Source: Nitrosomonas eutropha
GTDB lineage: Bacteria > Pseudomonadota > Gammaproteobacteria > Burkholderiales > Nitrosomonadaceae
Assembly: GCF_003201195.1 (NCBI RefSeq)
Contig: NZ_QICQ01000016.1
Span: 1 to 56,259, forward strand
Length of the DNA: 56,259 nucleotides
Direction of reading: 5' to 3'
In this document: positions 19,575 to 29,606 of the stretch, in pieces
Layout of the letters: each line of letters begins with the position of its first letter
Numbering within the stretch: position 1 is the stretch's first letter
The notes under the pieces: model-generated
Database searches by the model: none
Told to the model about the DNA's origin: nothing
What the model saw: the letters and a program-made list of their open reading frames with translations, nothing else
Made by a program: the position numbers and the translations under genes

Positions 19575-19697
19575 GGAACCTCTGAAAAATAACTGCACTG
19601 AAATCAGACTAAGAATGCTCAGTTACCTGTGTAAATTGTGCTTTTTAGCTGATTTCGCTTTATCTGGCTATCACTCGCACTCTTTTTCAGAGTTTCC
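19575..19697. repeat. Candidate miniature inverted-repeat element between lyase and thiokinase genes
   Basis: GGAACCTCTGAAAAA (19575-19589) and TTTTTCAGAGTTTCC (19683-19697) are inverted repeats matching at 14 of 15 positions and bounding about 120 bases with no coding potential. A second inner inverted pair, CTGAAATCAG near 19599 and CTGATTTC near 19649, could extend the fold. The ends resemble termini of small IS elements, and the same TTTTTCAGAG motif recurs in the 4.9-5.25 kb intergenic region. A target duplication is not obvious. Confidence 0.5.
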
Positions 19698-19739
19698 CTT
19701 AAACCCAACCATTTCATAAAATTCAAGGGAGAAGCTATA

Positions 19740-20912
19740 TTGGATATTCATGAATATCAGGCCAAGGAAATTCTGGCTGAATACGGTATCAAACTGGCTG
19801 AAGGCGGATTGGCGTATTCGGTGGAAGAGGCTGTGCAACGCAGCCGGGAAATTGGTAGTAACGTCTGGGTAGTCAAAGCACAAATTCATTCCGGGGCACG
19901 TGGCAAGGCAGGTGCTATCAAGATATGCAGATCACACCAGGAAATCGAAACAGCAGCTGAATCCCTGCTGGGCAAGAAACTGGTTACGCATCAAACCGGT
20001 CCGACAGGCAAGCTCTGCTCGAAGTTATATATTGAAGCGGGCACAGACATTGCCCGGGAAGTGTATCTCGCGCTCATGATTGATCGCAGCCATGAACGTA
20101 TCGTCATGGTTGGCTCCGCTCAGGGAGGAATGGACATTGAAACGCTGGCTGTCACAAATCCAGGTGCTATCAAGAAAATTCATATTGAACCGGCTGTCGG
20201 TTTGCAGGATTTTCAGGCAAGAACCATGGCTTTTTCCCTGGGATTGGATGGCGAGCTACTCAATCACGCCATCAAAACCATCAGGGGTTGCTATCGTGCC
20301 TTGCGTGATCTGGACGCCAATATTCTCGAAATCAATCCGCTGGTTGTCACACGGAATAATGAGCTGATCGCACTGGATGCAAAAATGAGTTTCGATGAAA
20401 ACGCACTGTTCCGGCGTCACCGGGTTTCTGAGTTGCGCGATAACACACAGATTGATCCGCGCGAAGTTGCAGCAGCAGAGGCCGGCCTCAGTTATGTTGG
20501 ACTGGATGGAGATATTGGCTGCATGATCAATGGTGCCGGACTTGCCATGGCCACCATGGACATGATCAAACTGGCCGGTGGCGAGCCTGCCAATTTCCTG
20601 GATGTGGGTGGTGGCGCCTCCGCCGAGCGGACTGAAAAAGCATTCCGGCTGGTGCTGGCAGACAGCAATGTAAAGGCCATGCTGGTCAACATCTTCGCTG
20701 GTATTAACCGCTGTGACTGGATTGCCGAGGGCGTAGTCCAGGCGGTGCGGAATATCGGAACAACTGTTCCTCTGGTTGTACGTTTGTCCGGCACTAATGT
20801 GGAAGAAGGCCGCCGCATTATCGCCGATAGCGGTCTGCCCATTATCACCGCAGAAACTCTGGCCGAAGCAGCCGAGAAAGCAGTACACGCACGCAACCAG
20901 GTCGTAGCCTGA
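19740..20912 (+). CDS. mtkA: Malate--CoA ligase (malate thiokinase) subunit beta
   Basis: This is the ATP-grasp subunit of malate thiokinase: malate, CoA and ATP give malyl-CoA. The 390-residue protein starts at TTG 19740 ([16 protein letters not shown]) after an AAGGGAGA ribosome site. The stretches [42 protein letters not shown] and [14 protein letters not shown] match MtkA of serine-cycle methylotrophs closely. Succinyl-CoA synthetase beta (SucC) is the homologous alternative. Placement between a malyl-CoA lyase gene and the alpha subunit gene favours malate thiokinase. Confidence 0.85.
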   Translation: MDIHEYQAKEILAEYGIKLAEGGLAYSVEEAVQRSREIGSNVWVVKAQIHSGARGKAGAIKICRSHQEIETAAESLLGKKLVTHQTGPTGKLCSKLYIEAGTDIAREVYLALMIDRSHERIVMVGSAQGGMDIETLAVTNPGAIKKIHIEPAVGLQDFQARTMAFSLGLDGELLNHAIKTIRGCYRALRDLDANILEINPLVVTRNNELIALDAKMSFDENALFRRHRVSELRDNTQIDPREVAAAEAGLSYVGLDGDIGCMINGAGLAMATMDMIKLAGGEPANFLDVGGGASAERTEKAFRLVLADSNVKAMLVNIFAGINRCDWIAEGVVQAVRNIGTTVPLVVRLSGTNVEEGRRIIADSGLPIITAETLAEAAEKAVHARNQVVA

Positions 20913-20941
20913 ATAACCGAAACCAGAAAGGGGAACAAAAA

Positions 20942-21829
20942 GTGGCAATTCTCATTAATGAGCGGACGCGGATCATCGTACAAGGTTTTACCGGCCGGAT
21001 TGGCACCTTCCACGCTCAGGAAATGATCGATTATGGATCCAATGTGGTAGGAGGCGTAACGCCCGGTAAAGGGGGACAGAAACACCTGGGACTGCCAGTA
21101 TTCAATACCGTCAGGGAAGCGGTTGAACAGGCTGGTGCGGAAGCCAGTATCGTATTTGTCCCGCCTGCCTTTGCTGCAGATTCCATCATGGAAGCAGCTG
21201 ATGCAGGAATCAAATATTGTGTCTCCATCACGGATGGTATCCCGACCCAGGACATGATGACCGTCAAGAATTTCCTGCGCCTCTTTCCAAAACAAAACCG
21301 GATGGTATTGTCTGGACCTAACTGTTCCGGCACCATCAGTCCAGGGCGTTCCATGCTCGGTATTATGCCAGGGCATATTTACAGCCAGGGGATAGTCGGC
21401 GTGGTAGGCCGTTCCGGCACACTCGGCTATGAGGCCGCCGATCAGATGCGGCGACTGAATATCGGGATTTCCACCTCGGTTGGCATTGGTGGAGATCCGA
21501 TCATCGGTAGCTCACACCGGGATATTCTGGAAAAACTGGAAGAAGATCCGGAAACCAAAATTGCATTGATGATTGGTGAAATCGGCGGCCCGATGGAAGT
21601 GGAAGCCGGACTATTCGCCAAAGAAAACATGCGCAAACCTCTGGTTGCCTATATTGCCGGATTAACTGCTCCTTCCGGAAGAAGAATGGGGCATGCCGGA
21701 GCAATCATCTCATCAACCGGCGAAAGTGCAGCAGAAAAAGTGGAACAACTGCAAGAACTGGGTGTTACTATCTGCCCGACCCCGTCCATGATGGGGGAAA
21801 CGGTCGCAAAAGTGCTGGCTGGCCTCTGA
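20942..21829 (+). CDS. mtkB: Malate--CoA ligase (malate thiokinase) subunit alpha
   Basis: This CoA-binding subunit of 295 residues carries the phosphohistidine. It has a Rossmann-type CoA domain (GFTGRIGTFHAQEMIDYG, then GGVTPGKGG), GPNCSGTISPG, the IMPGHIY stretch, and the active-site His251 in GRRMGHAGAIIS. It starts at GTG 20942 after an AAAGGGG ribosome site, 29 bases behind mtkA. Homology alone would also allow SucD; the neighbouring lyase gene supports the malyl-CoA role. Confidence 0.85.
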   Translation: MAILINERTRIIVQGFTGRIGTFHAQEMIDYGSNVVGGVTPGKGGQKHLGLPVFNTVREAVEQAGAEASIVFVPPAFAADSIMEAADAGIKYCVSITDGIPTQDMMTVKNFLRLFPKQNRMVLSGPNCSGTISPGRSMLGIMPGHIYSQGIVGVVGRSGTLGYEAADQMRRLNIGISTSVGIGGDPIIGSSHRDILEKLEEDPETKIALMIGEIGGPMEVEAGLFAKENMRKPLVAYIAGLTAPSGRRMGHAGAIISSTGESAAEKVEQLQELGVTICPTPSMMGETVAKVLAGL

Positions 21830-21978
21830 TTCAGCTTTGGATTCTCCTGTCCCGAGTAAAGAAAATCATCAATAATGATCTTGTTATTAAAATGCCGGAA
21901 GAGCATTATTCGCACTAAAATGGATGATTAAGTCATTTCGGGGCTGATTTACTTATACATCAGGAGACAGGAGATATC

Positions 21979-22785
21979 TTGGCATCCCCACGCGTGGTCA
22001 CAAAAACTGAATCTGAAGAGCTTTCTCTTCGTCTGGCTGTCCTCATTGATGCTGATAATGCACAGGCTGCTGTCATCGAGGGGCTGCTGGCAGAAATTGC
22101 ACGGTTCGGTGAAGCCACTGTAAAGCGTATATACGGTGATTTCACTGCTCCTGCCAGCGCTTCCTGGAAAAAAGTATTACAACGACATGCAATCAAGCCC
22201 GTTCAACAATTTGCCTATACTACCGGTAAGAATGCAACGGACAGTACCCTTATCATTGATGCAATGGATTTACTCTACACACGCAAATTTGATGGATTCT
22301 GTCTGATTACAAGTGATAGCGATTTCACAGGTCTTGCAATGCGGTTGCGTGAAGAGGGGCTCACTGTTTTTGGCTTTGGTGAGAAAAAAACACCTGAAGC
22401 ATTCCGCAACGCCTGTCACAAATTTATATTTACAGAAATTTTACGTCCAGGCGGCGATACAGAATCTGATATAACCACGCACAAAGCAAGTGATGACTCA
22501 AAGAATGCCACTGTTCAGTCAGCCAACAATCAAGCAAAACCAAAACAGGTATTCCCAAAGAAATTTGTGCTCGCTGCACTCGAACAATCAAGTGATGATA
22601 CCGGATGGGCGCAAATCGGAACCTTTGGGAGCTATCTCACAAAATTGCAACCCGATTTTGACTCCAGACTTTACGGTTATAAAAAGCTCTCGGATCTTGT
22701 CAAAGCAAGGATAGATCTTTTCGTGACAGAAGAAAGACAAGCGCCCGGAGCAACCCAAAAGATTTTATATCTTCGTGCAAAATAA
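21979..22785 (+). CDS. NYN domain protein with C-terminal OST-HTH/LOTUS domain
   Basis: This is a predicted RNA-directed nuclease or RNA-binding protein of 268 residues. The N-terminal NYN (PIN-like) domain shows the expected acidic residues: LIDADN (Asp24, Asp26), TDSTLIIDAMD (Asp88, Asp94) and TSDSDF (Asp113, Asp115). After a polar linker, residues about 190-265 form an OST-HTH/LOTUS-like domain (FVLAALEQSSDDTGWAQIGTFGSYL, then GYKKLSDLV). The start is TTG 21979 after AGGAGA with short spacing. It is separated from mtkB by 149 bases and convergent with hemE. RNA turnover is inferred; no target can be named. Confidence 0.87.
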   Translation: MASPRVVTKTESEELSLRLAVLIDADNAQAAVIEGLLAEIARFGEATVKRIYGDFTAPASASWKKVLQRHAIKPVQQFAYTTGKNATDSTLIIDAMDLLYTRKFDGFCLITSDSDFTGLAMRLREEGLTVFGFGEKKTPEAFRNACHKFIFTEILRPGGDTESDITTHKASDDSKNATVQSANNQAKPKQVFPKKFVLAALEQSSDDTGWAQIGTFGSYLTKLQPDFDSRLYGYKKLSDLVKARIDLFVTEERQAPGATQKILYLRAK

Positions 22786-22891
22786 AAGAATCCACCAATT
22801 CTCAGGTTCTATAGATATCTGGTCACAACCCTACAGTGAAATAATCTGAAAACTTTCCGGCTATAAACCCAGCAGAATATTGACGATTACA

Positions 22892-22922
22892 ACAAAAATG
22901 GGTTATCAATTTCTGATAACCC
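22892..22922 (-). terminator. Rho-independent terminator of hemE
   Basis: GGGTTATCA (22900-22908) and TGATAACCC (22914-22922) form a perfect nine-pair stem with a five-base loop. On the minus strand it is followed by ATTTTTGTT, a U-rich tract, 17 bases after the hemE stop. There is no T-tract on the plus side. Confidence 0.85.
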
Positions 22923-22939
22923 GCTGCTCATACTAAAAA

Positions 22940-24010
22940 TTAGCTGACTTGATGATAGTGAACGCTTTGCATATGCACTGTTTCAACCAGTGTTTTTGCA
23001 TTTTCTGGCGGAGTGAACTGGGAAATGCCATGCCCGAGGTTAAATACATGGCCATGCCCATGACCATAACTTGCCAGTATTTTTCCAACTTCAGCAGCAA
23101 TTGCTTCCGGTGAGGAAAACAATACAGCTGGATCCAGGTTGCCCTGCAAAGCTACTTTGTCTTGCGTACGCCGACGCGCTTCGCCAATGTCAATCGTCCA
23201 GTCCAATCCGATGGCATCACAACCACTGGCCATGATGGATTCCAGCCACAGCCCACCTCCCTTGGTAAACAGGATATTCGGGATACGTTCGCTGTCATGT
23301 TCACGTTTTAATCCTTCCATGATCTGGGTCATGTAACGCAGGGAAAACTCCTGATAGGCGGCATGGGATAGCGCACCACCCCAGCTGTCGAAAATCATCA
23401 CTGCCTGCGCACCTGCTTCAATCTGGGCGTTCAGATAGACGATCACCGCTTGCGCTGTTACCTCCAGAATATGGTGCAGCAGATCCGGGCGTGTATACAA
23501 CATGGTTTTGATCTGACGATAATCATTACTGCTTGCACCCTCCACCATATAACATGCCAGCGTAAACGGGCTGCCTGAGAATCCGATTAATGGCACTCGA
23601 TTGTTCAGCGCCTTGCGAATTTCTGTAACGGCATCCATGACATAGCGCAAATGTGTACCCGGGTCCGGCACGATCAATGAGTGAATTTCTCGTTCTTCAC
23701 GTAACGGGCGCTCGAAGCGTGGCCCCTCTCCTGTCGAAAAATATAATCCCAACCCCATTGCATCCGGGATAGTCAGAATATCGGAAAATAAAATGGCTGC
23801 ATCCAGCGGAAATCTGTCCAATGGCTGCAAAGTCACTTCTGTTGCAAGTGCGGGATTTTTGCATAGGGCAAGGAAATCACCCGCACGCGCCCGCGTCTGG
23901 TTGTACTCTGGCAGATAGCGGCCAGCCTGGCGCATCATCCAGACAGGGGTATAGTCCACAGGCTGCCGCAGCAGTGCGCGAATAAAAGTATCATTTTCCA
24001 GTCTGGTCAT
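22940..24010 (-). CDS. hemE: Uroporphyrinogen decarboxylase
   Basis: The enzyme removes four carboxyl groups from uroporphyrinogen III to give coproporphyrinogen III in haem synthesis. The 356-residue protein has the N-terminal signature [15 protein letters not shown], then [40 protein letters not shown] and FDSWGGALS, and ends [13 protein letters not shown]. Length is normal. It is monocistronic with a clear terminator, separate from valS by about 95 bases. Confidence 0.97.
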
Positions 24011-24105
24011 TGTCTATATAGATTAAATCTCAAAAAGGTTTATAAATTAACGTAAGAAAAGAATCGTACATAACTGTACTTCTATCATCGTTCAGCGACT
24101 AGTGG

Positions 24106-26859
24106 TCAATCCAGTTTTCGCAACTGTTCATCAAGTTTTTTCAAGGTTGTGCTGAACGTGACCAAGCGCCCTTTTTCCTGCTGAACCACTTTTTCTGGCG
24201 CACGTTGGATAAAATCAGGATTGTCCAGCTTCACTCTGGCTTTGCTGATTTCAGCTTCCACCCGGAGTATTTCCTTGTTGAGGCGTTCACGTTCTGCCTT
24301 AACATCTATCTCTATTTTCAGCATCAACCTGAAATCACCCACCACAGCAACTGGTGCATCGGTATCCGGTAACCCACCTGGCAGGATATCCACTTCGGAT
24401 AATCTGGCCAACGCCTGCAAGTGGGGAAAGAAATTTATCAATCGGGCACGATCACCTTCTATCAATAACGGTATACGGTCTGCCGGTGACAGTTTCATTT
24501 CTCCGCGCAACGTACGACAAGCATTCACGACTTCCTTGAGTAGTTGAATATCTGCAGCAGCTTGCTCGTCAATACGTAACTGATCAGGTTGAGGATAAGG
24601 CTGACACATGATACTGGCCCCCGTTTTACCTGCAAGCGGCGCAACTGCCTGCCAGAGTTCCTCTGTAATGAACGGGATGATCGGATGCGCTTGCCTTAAC
24701 ACCGTTTCCAATACCCGCACCAATGTACGGCGAGTGGCACGTTGCCGTGCTTCATCTTCACTGTTCAACTGTACTTTTGCCAGCTCTACATACCAGTCGC
24801 AGTATTCATCCCAGATAAATTCATACATCTCACGTGCAGCAAGGTCAAATCGGTACTCATTGAAAGCCTGTATTACGCTCTGTTCAGCTTGCTGCAAACG
24901 ACCAATAATCCATTTATCCGCTGGTGAGAAATTCAGTGGCAGCCCTTCATCCAATCCTGTGTCCTTACCCTCACAATTCATCAGCACAAAACGGGTAGCA
25001 TTCCACAATTTGTTGCAGAAATTGCGATACCCTTCACAGCGCTGTAGATCAAACTTGATATCGCGCCCATGCGAGGCCAGGCTGGCAAAGGTAAAGCGCA
25101 ACGCATCGGCTCCGAATGCGGGAATTCCTTGCGGGAACTGCTTGCGTGTGGCCTTCTCGATGGATTCCGCCTGCTTGGGATTCATCAGGCCGGTCGTACG
25201 CTTTCTGATCAACTCCGTCAGTGCAACGCCATCAATCAGATCAAGCGGATCAAGTACGTTACCTTTGGATTTACTCATCTTCTGGCCTTCCGCATCGCGA
25301 ATCAGGCCGGTGATATACACTTCCCGGAAGGGTACTTCGCCGGTGAAATGCAGAGACATCATCACCATACGTGCCACCCAGAAGAAAATAATGTCAAATC
25401 CGGTTACCAGCACGGATCCAGGCAAGAAGGTTTTAAGCTCAGGCGTCTGTTCCGGCCAGCCCAGTGTCGAAAAAGGCCATAACGCGGAAGAAAACCAGGT
25501 ATCCAGTACATCTTCATCCTGATGCAGGTTTTCCTTACCAGACAGTTTTCTGGCTTCTTCCAAATCATATGCAACAATTACGTTGCCATCTTCATCGTAC
25601 CAGGCTGGGATACGATGTCCCCACCATAATTGCCGTGAAATACACCAGTCCTGGATGTTTTCCAGCCACTGGTTATAGACATGCGCCCAGTTCTCCGGCA
25701 CAAATCTGACCTGGCCGCTTTCAACCGCTGCCAGCCCCTGTTTGGCCAGGCCTTCCATCGCTAGATACCATTGATCGGTCAGCATGGGTTCAATCACCGT
25801 ATTGGTCCGATCCCCACGCGGAATCATCAGTTTATGCGGGCGAGTTTCAACCAGTAATTCCTGTGCCTGCAGATCGGTAATAACTTTCTTTCTGGCATCA
25901 AAACGATCCAGTCCCTGAAATTCAACCGGGGCATTGTCATTGATCTTGCCATCCAGCGTAAAAATGCTAAGTGGTATCAGTTTGTGGCGCAACCCTACCT
26001 GATAGTCGTTGAAATCATGTGCCGGGGTGATTTTTACGCACCCTGTACCAAAAGCGGGATCAACATAGGAATCTGCAATAATCGGAATTGTGCGCTCGGA
26101 CAACGGCAGGCGCACATGATGTCCGATCAGATGCCGGTAGCGTACATCCTCCGGGTGTACTGCCACCGCCACATCACCCAGCATAGTTTCAGGCCGTGTA
26201 GTAGCAACAATCAGACCTTTCTCACCATTTTCTGCCCGATGTTCGAAAGGATAAAGAATGTGCCAAAGCGATCCCTGTTCCTCAACTGACACCACTTCCA
26301 GATCGGAGACTGCTGTTTGCAATACCGGATCCCAGTTAACCAGGCGTTTGCCACGGTAAATCAACCCTTCTCGATACAGACGAACGAATACTTCAGTTAC
26401 CGCACGGGAAAGCACTTCATCCATAGTAAAGCGTTCGCGCGACCAGTCACAGGAAGTTCCCATACGGCGCATTTGCCGGGTAATGGTGGAGCCGGATTCT
26501 TCTTTCCATTGCCAAACTCGCTCCAGAAAAGCTTCACGACCCATTTGGCGGCGATCCTTTCCTTCCTGATCCAGCTGGCGTTCAACCACAATCTGCGTGG
26601 CAATCCCGGCATGATCCGTGCCCGGTTGCCACAATGTGTTGTCACCCAGCATACGATGATAACGGATCAGTGCATCCATCAGGGTATGCTGGAAAGCATG
26701 CCCCATGTGAAGCGTACCGGTAACATTGGGGGGCGGCAGCATGATGCAATAGGCATTAACCTCCTCCCGTTTGGCTGGACTAAAGTAGCCAGCGGTTTCC
26801 CAGACCGAGTACCAGTGATTTTCTATATCCTTTGGATCAAAGCTTTTTGCGAGTTCCAT
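24106..26859 (-). CDS. valS: Valine--tRNA ligase
   Basis: This class I synthetase of 917 residues is read from ATG 26859 ([21 protein letters not shown]); an upstream in-frame TTG at 26874 adds only five non-conserved residues. The HIGH motif appears as GTLHMGH and the KMSKS motif as [13 protein letters not shown]1 editing domain lies between, an anticodon domain around [27 protein letters not shown], and the C-terminal coiled coil ([21 protein letters not shown]) that grips tRNA. It follows an unknown gene and holC-pepA on the same strand. Confidence 0.97.
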   Translation of the reverse strand: MELAKSFDPKDIENHWYSVWETAGYFSPAKREEVNAYCIMLPPPNVTGTLHMGHAFQHTLMDALIRYHRMLGDNTLWQPGTDHAGIATQIVVERQLDQEGKDRRQMGREAFLERVWQWKEESGSTITRQMRRMGTSCDWSRERFTMDEVLSRAVTEVFVRLYREGLIYRGKRLVNWDPVLQTAVSDLEVVSVEEQGSLWHILYPFEHRAENGEKGLIVATTRPETMLGDVAVAVHPEDVRYRHLIGHHVRLPLSERTIPIIADSYVDPAFGTGCVKITPAHDFNDYQVGLRHKLIPLSIFTLDGKINDNAPVEFQGLDRFDARKKVITDLQAQELLVETRPHKLMIPRGDRTNTVIEPMLTDQWYLAMEGLAKQGLAAVESGQVRFVPENWAHVYNQWLENIQDWCISRQLWWGHRIPAWYDEDGNVIVAYDLEEARKLSGKENLHQDEDVLDTWFSSALWPFSTLGWPEQTPELKTFLPGSVLVTGFDIIFFWVARMVMMSLHFTGEVPFREVYITGLIRDAEGQKMSKSKGNVLDPLDLIDGVALTELIRKRTTGLMNPKQAESIEKATRKQFPQGIPAFGADALRFTFASLASHGRDIKFDLQRCEGYRNFCNKLWNATRFVLMNCEGKDTGLDEGLPLNFSPADKWIIGRLQQAEQSVIQAFNEYRFDLAAREMYEFIWDEYCDWYVELAKVQLNSEDEARQRATRRTLVRVLETVLRQAHPIIPFITEELWQAVAPLAGKTGASIMCQPYPQPDQLRIDEQAAADIQLLKEVVNACRTLRGEMKLSPADRIPLLIEGDRARLINFFPHLQALARLSEVDILPGGLPDTDAPVAVVGDFRLMLKIEIDVKAERERLNKEILRVEAEISKARVKLDNPDFIQRAPEKVVQQEKGRLVTFSTTLKKLDEQLRKLD

Positions 26860-26922
26860 GACAATCAGACACAAAGTAAACCGGTAGAATGAAACCGGCC
26901 ATTATAACGAACGAAGGCAAGA

Positions 26923-27324
26923 TTAAATATTTTTGGGCAGCCGTTTCCCCAGAGCTTGAATCAAGGTCAACCGTTCAGCAGGATTCAGACTGATACATGC
27001 TTCCCTTAATGCTGCATCAAAAGCGAAATACAACAGCTCGGAAATTTCTGTTGGGGATGGCCATTCATCTATCGTCAGTGTCACCTGATCAGTCAAAACA
27101 GGAATCCCGTCAATATCGGGTGCTGACTCGGCAATATCCCCGGGCAATTCACCGGATACGGAAGGAAGCTGTTCCAGGGAGTCAAATGAGCTCACAATAA
27201 TCTGCTCTACAGGCTGCATGAGAGAAGATTGTTCCTGTCGATGTCTGCGCAACATTGAATCTATTTTATTCAGCAGGATTTCATCTTCCGGTTCCTGCGT
27301 TATATCGGGTTGATCATCCGCCAC
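26923..27324 (-). CDS. Conserved hypothetical protein between holC and valS
   Basis: I do not recognise a named family in this 133-residue protein. It is acidic and has an N-terminal charged stretch (QEPEDEILLNKIDSMLRRHR) that may form a helix. A Pro/Ser/Asp-rich middle follows, then a helical C-terminal third (ISELLYFAFDAALREACISL, ALGKRLPKN). There is no signal peptide or membrane segment. It lies between holC and valS in the conserved pepA-holC-x-valS order, where many betaproteobacteria seem to have a short gene of this kind. It is 72 bases after holC. Confidence 0.72.
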   Translation of the reverse strand: MADDQPDITQEPEDEILLNKIDSMLRRHRQEQSSLMQPVEQIIVSSFDSLEQLPSVSGELPGDIAESAPDIDGIPVLTDQVTLTIDEWPSPTEISELLYFAFDAALREACISLNPAERLTLIQALGKRLPKNI

Positions 27325-27396
27325 CAGATTGCTCCTGATCAGATAGTAAACTCAAAGTCCGAGAATACAGAGAGCTTCTGCATAGCTCGGAATCAG

Positions 27397-27825
27397 TTAA
27401 TTTTCCTCAAGCCGATGATGGCGAATGTCGTGTCCCAACTCTTGGTAGCGCCGGTACCGTTTGCGTGCATGCAGCTTGCTGTCCTCTATTTCATCAACAA
27501 TTTCAACGACCCGCTTAAAATGTTCAAATCCGGATGGAATTGCCGCATCCAGATTAAGCAACACATCGAAGTAAGCCACTTCCGGCATTTCTAGCTGATT
27601 ATTCAGGATCACTGGCGTCACCCCCGCCAGTTTGTCATCTGCCTGGCAGTGTGGGACAAAACTGGTTGGAGAAAACGTCCAGAGCAACTTATCAAACCGG
27701 TTTGCCAATTCTGCATCCGGAATATAAACAACTGTTTTCAATCCCTGCTGTACTGCTTTCGAACACAAACGACAGGCGATCAGCAATCTGTCGGTTGCGC
27801 CCGTGTAAAAATCAATCTGTGTCAC
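27397..27825 (-). CDS. holC: DNA polymerase III chi subunit
   Basis: The 142-residue chi subunit links the clamp loader to single-strand binding protein. It begins MTQIDFYTGATDRLLIACRL and carries [16 protein letters not shown] in the middle, both typical of HolC. The C-terminal extension after VEIVDEIED is charged (ARKRYRRYQELGHDIRHHRL). It lies 31 bases after pepA, the usual neighbour. Confidence 0.93.
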   Translation of the reverse strand: MTQIDFYTGATDRLLIACRLCSKAVQQGLKTVVYIPDAELANRFDKLLWTFSPTSFVPHCQADDKLAGVTPVILNNQLEMPEVAYFDVLLNLDAAIPSGFEHFKRVVEIVDEIEDSKLHARKRYRRYQELGHDIRHHRLEEN

Positions 27826-27856
27826 ACCTGCCCGCAGAAATTAGAATACCAGCTGA

Positions 27857-29350
27857 TTAATGCTGTTGTGCACGATCGATCAGAAATTGTGTTAGTAGCG
27901 GAACCGGACGTCCGGTCGCACCCTTCTCCTTGCCGGATTTCCACGCTGTTCCAGCAATATCAAGGTGCGCCCAGCGGTATTTCCTGGTAAAACGTGAAAG
28001 AAAGCAGGCCGCGGTAATCGCTCCTCCCCAGCGACCGCCGATATTGGCCATATCGGCAAAATTACTTTTGAGCAGTTCCTGATATTCCTCTCCCAGTGGT
28101 AGCTGCCAGGCACGATCAGATGCCTTTTCCCCAGCCTGAAGCAGTTCCTGAACAAGCGGCTCATCGGTACCCATCAGGCCACTGACCACATGCCCCAGGG
28201 CGACCACACAGGCCCCCGTTAGCGTGGCAATATCAATCACCACATCCGGATTGTAACGTTCGGCGTATGTCAGCGCGTCACACAGAATCAATCGTCCCTC
28301 TGCGTCGGTATTCAATATCTCGATTGTCTGCCCGGACAAACTGGTAACAACATCCCCGGGTTTGGTTGCATTGCCACCTGGCATATTTTCGGTTGTGGGA
28401 ATGATGGCTGTTACATTGATAGGCAACTTCATTTCCGCTACAGCAGTCAGCGTACCGAAAACACTTGCTGCGCCGCCCATATCGTATTTCATTTCATCAA
28501 GATCAACTGCCGGTTTCAGTGAAATACCGCCGGTATCAAAGGTGACACCTTTCCCAACCAGTACAACTGGTTTCTCGATGCCTTCCCGGCCATGATACTC
28601 CAGTACGATCAGCTTGGCCGGCTGATGGCTGCCACGTGCCACAGCCAGCAATGCACCCATTCCGAGCGCTTCCATATCTTTTTCTTCCAGCACGGAAAGT
28701 TTGAGATTGTATGTTTTGGCCATTTCGCCAGCCTGTTCGGCCAAATAGGTCGGAGTACAGATATTGGGCGCAAGATTACCCAAATCTTTCGTTACATTCA
28801 TACCACACGCAATAGCTGCTCCCTGCTTAAATGCTTGTTCTGCGCCTGCCCTTGCAGCTTCATCCCCGATAAGAAAGATAATTTTCTGCAGGGATGGCTG
28901 ACGTTCCTCACGTTTACTTTTGAGCCGATCAAAGCGGTACACACTTTCTTCTACCAGGAGGGTTGACTGCAGTACGCTCCAGGCAGTATCTCTTCCTTTT
29001 ACAATCAAATCCGCCACACACAAACCGACATCTTTGACCCCTGTCTGATGCAGTGCTTTAAAAGCTGCACGAATGGCCTCCAGGAATACCTTTTCTACGT
29101 ATTCTTCCTCCTTGCCCAGCCCGACCAGCAACACTCGCTTGCTTCCAATAGCCGGGACGTTGTGCAGCAGTAAAGTTGTATTTGCTCTACCGTCCATGTC
29201 TCCCTGGTCAAGCACCTTGGTTAGATAACCTCTGCACATTTCGTCCAAAGCTTTGGCCGCCTCAGTCAACTTACGGGACTCGAACACACCCGCCACGATA
29301 CAGTCACCATAATATTTCCCCAGATCGCCCGCTTGGATTGCGAAGTCCAT
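27857..29350 (-). CDS. pepA: Leucyl/cytosol aminopeptidase (M17)
   Basis: This hexameric two-metal aminopeptidase of 497 residues removes N-terminal Leu and other residues; PepA can also act as a DNA-binding protein in E. coli. The N-terminal regulatory domain is followed by the catalytic domain with VGKGVTFDTGGISLKP (metal Lys/Asp), KYDMGGAASV and the signature NTDAEGRLILCDAL, ending WAHLDIAGTAW. An AGGAGT ribosome site precedes the ATG. It heads pepA-holC-x-valS. Confidence 0.96.
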   Translation of the reverse strand: MDFAIQAGDLGKYYGDCIVAGVFESRKLTEAAKALDEMCRGYLTKVLDQGDMDGRANTTLLLHNVPAIGSKRVLLVGLGKEEEYVEKVFLEAIRAAFKALHQTGVKDVGLCVADLIVKGRDTAWSVLQSTLLVEESVYRFDRLKSKREERQPSLQKIIFLIGDEAARAGAEQAFKQGAAIACGMNVTKDLGNLAPNICTPTYLAEQAGEMAKTYNLKLSVLEEKDMEALGMGALLAVARGSHQPAKLIVLEYHGREGIEKPVVLVGKGVTFDTGGISLKPAVDLDEMKYDMGGAASVFGTLTAVAEMKLPINVTAIIPTTENMPGGNATKPGDVVTSLSGQTIEILNTDAEGRLILCDALTYAERYNPDVVIDIATLTGACVVALGHVVSGLMGTDEPLVQELLQAGEKASDRAWQLPLGEEYQELLKSNFADMANIGGRWGGAITAACFLSRFTRKYRWAHLDIAGTAWKSGKEKGATGRPVPLLTQFLIDRAQQH

Positions 29351-29606
29351 GCTTTACTCCTGTTTTATTTGTTTATTTTTGACAATAAATATGAACCGGA
29401 CTATGGTCATGTCTCTGATTTAAAATTAAAAAACCGAATTCCCTGCCATAATATTCGGAATTATGCTTTTGACATTCAGCACAAATAGGTTTACTTAGCG
29501 GCTCTTTTCCAGTATTTCCATGGAATTATATCGGGTAAAATTATTTTTCCCTGTAAATCCGGAATGAGTAAGCAAACGCTCTATTCACGTCCTTGGTAAT
29601 GGAAAC

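Noticed and set aside
19740..21829. Annotation as succinyl-CoA synthetase (sucCD)
   Set aside because: This is possible by homology, but the malyl-CoA lyase neighbour and close motif agreement with methylotroph MtkA favour malate thiokinase. Kept as the named alternative.
24608..25522. 304-residue plus-strand frame inside valS
   Set aside because: It is antisense to conserved ValS sequence, with Ser/Arg-rich shadow composition.
29469..29497. Promoter with perfect TTGACA for the HDOD-GGDEF gene
   Set aside because: At 17-base spacing the -10 candidate TACTTA matches the consensus at only 2 of 6 positions.
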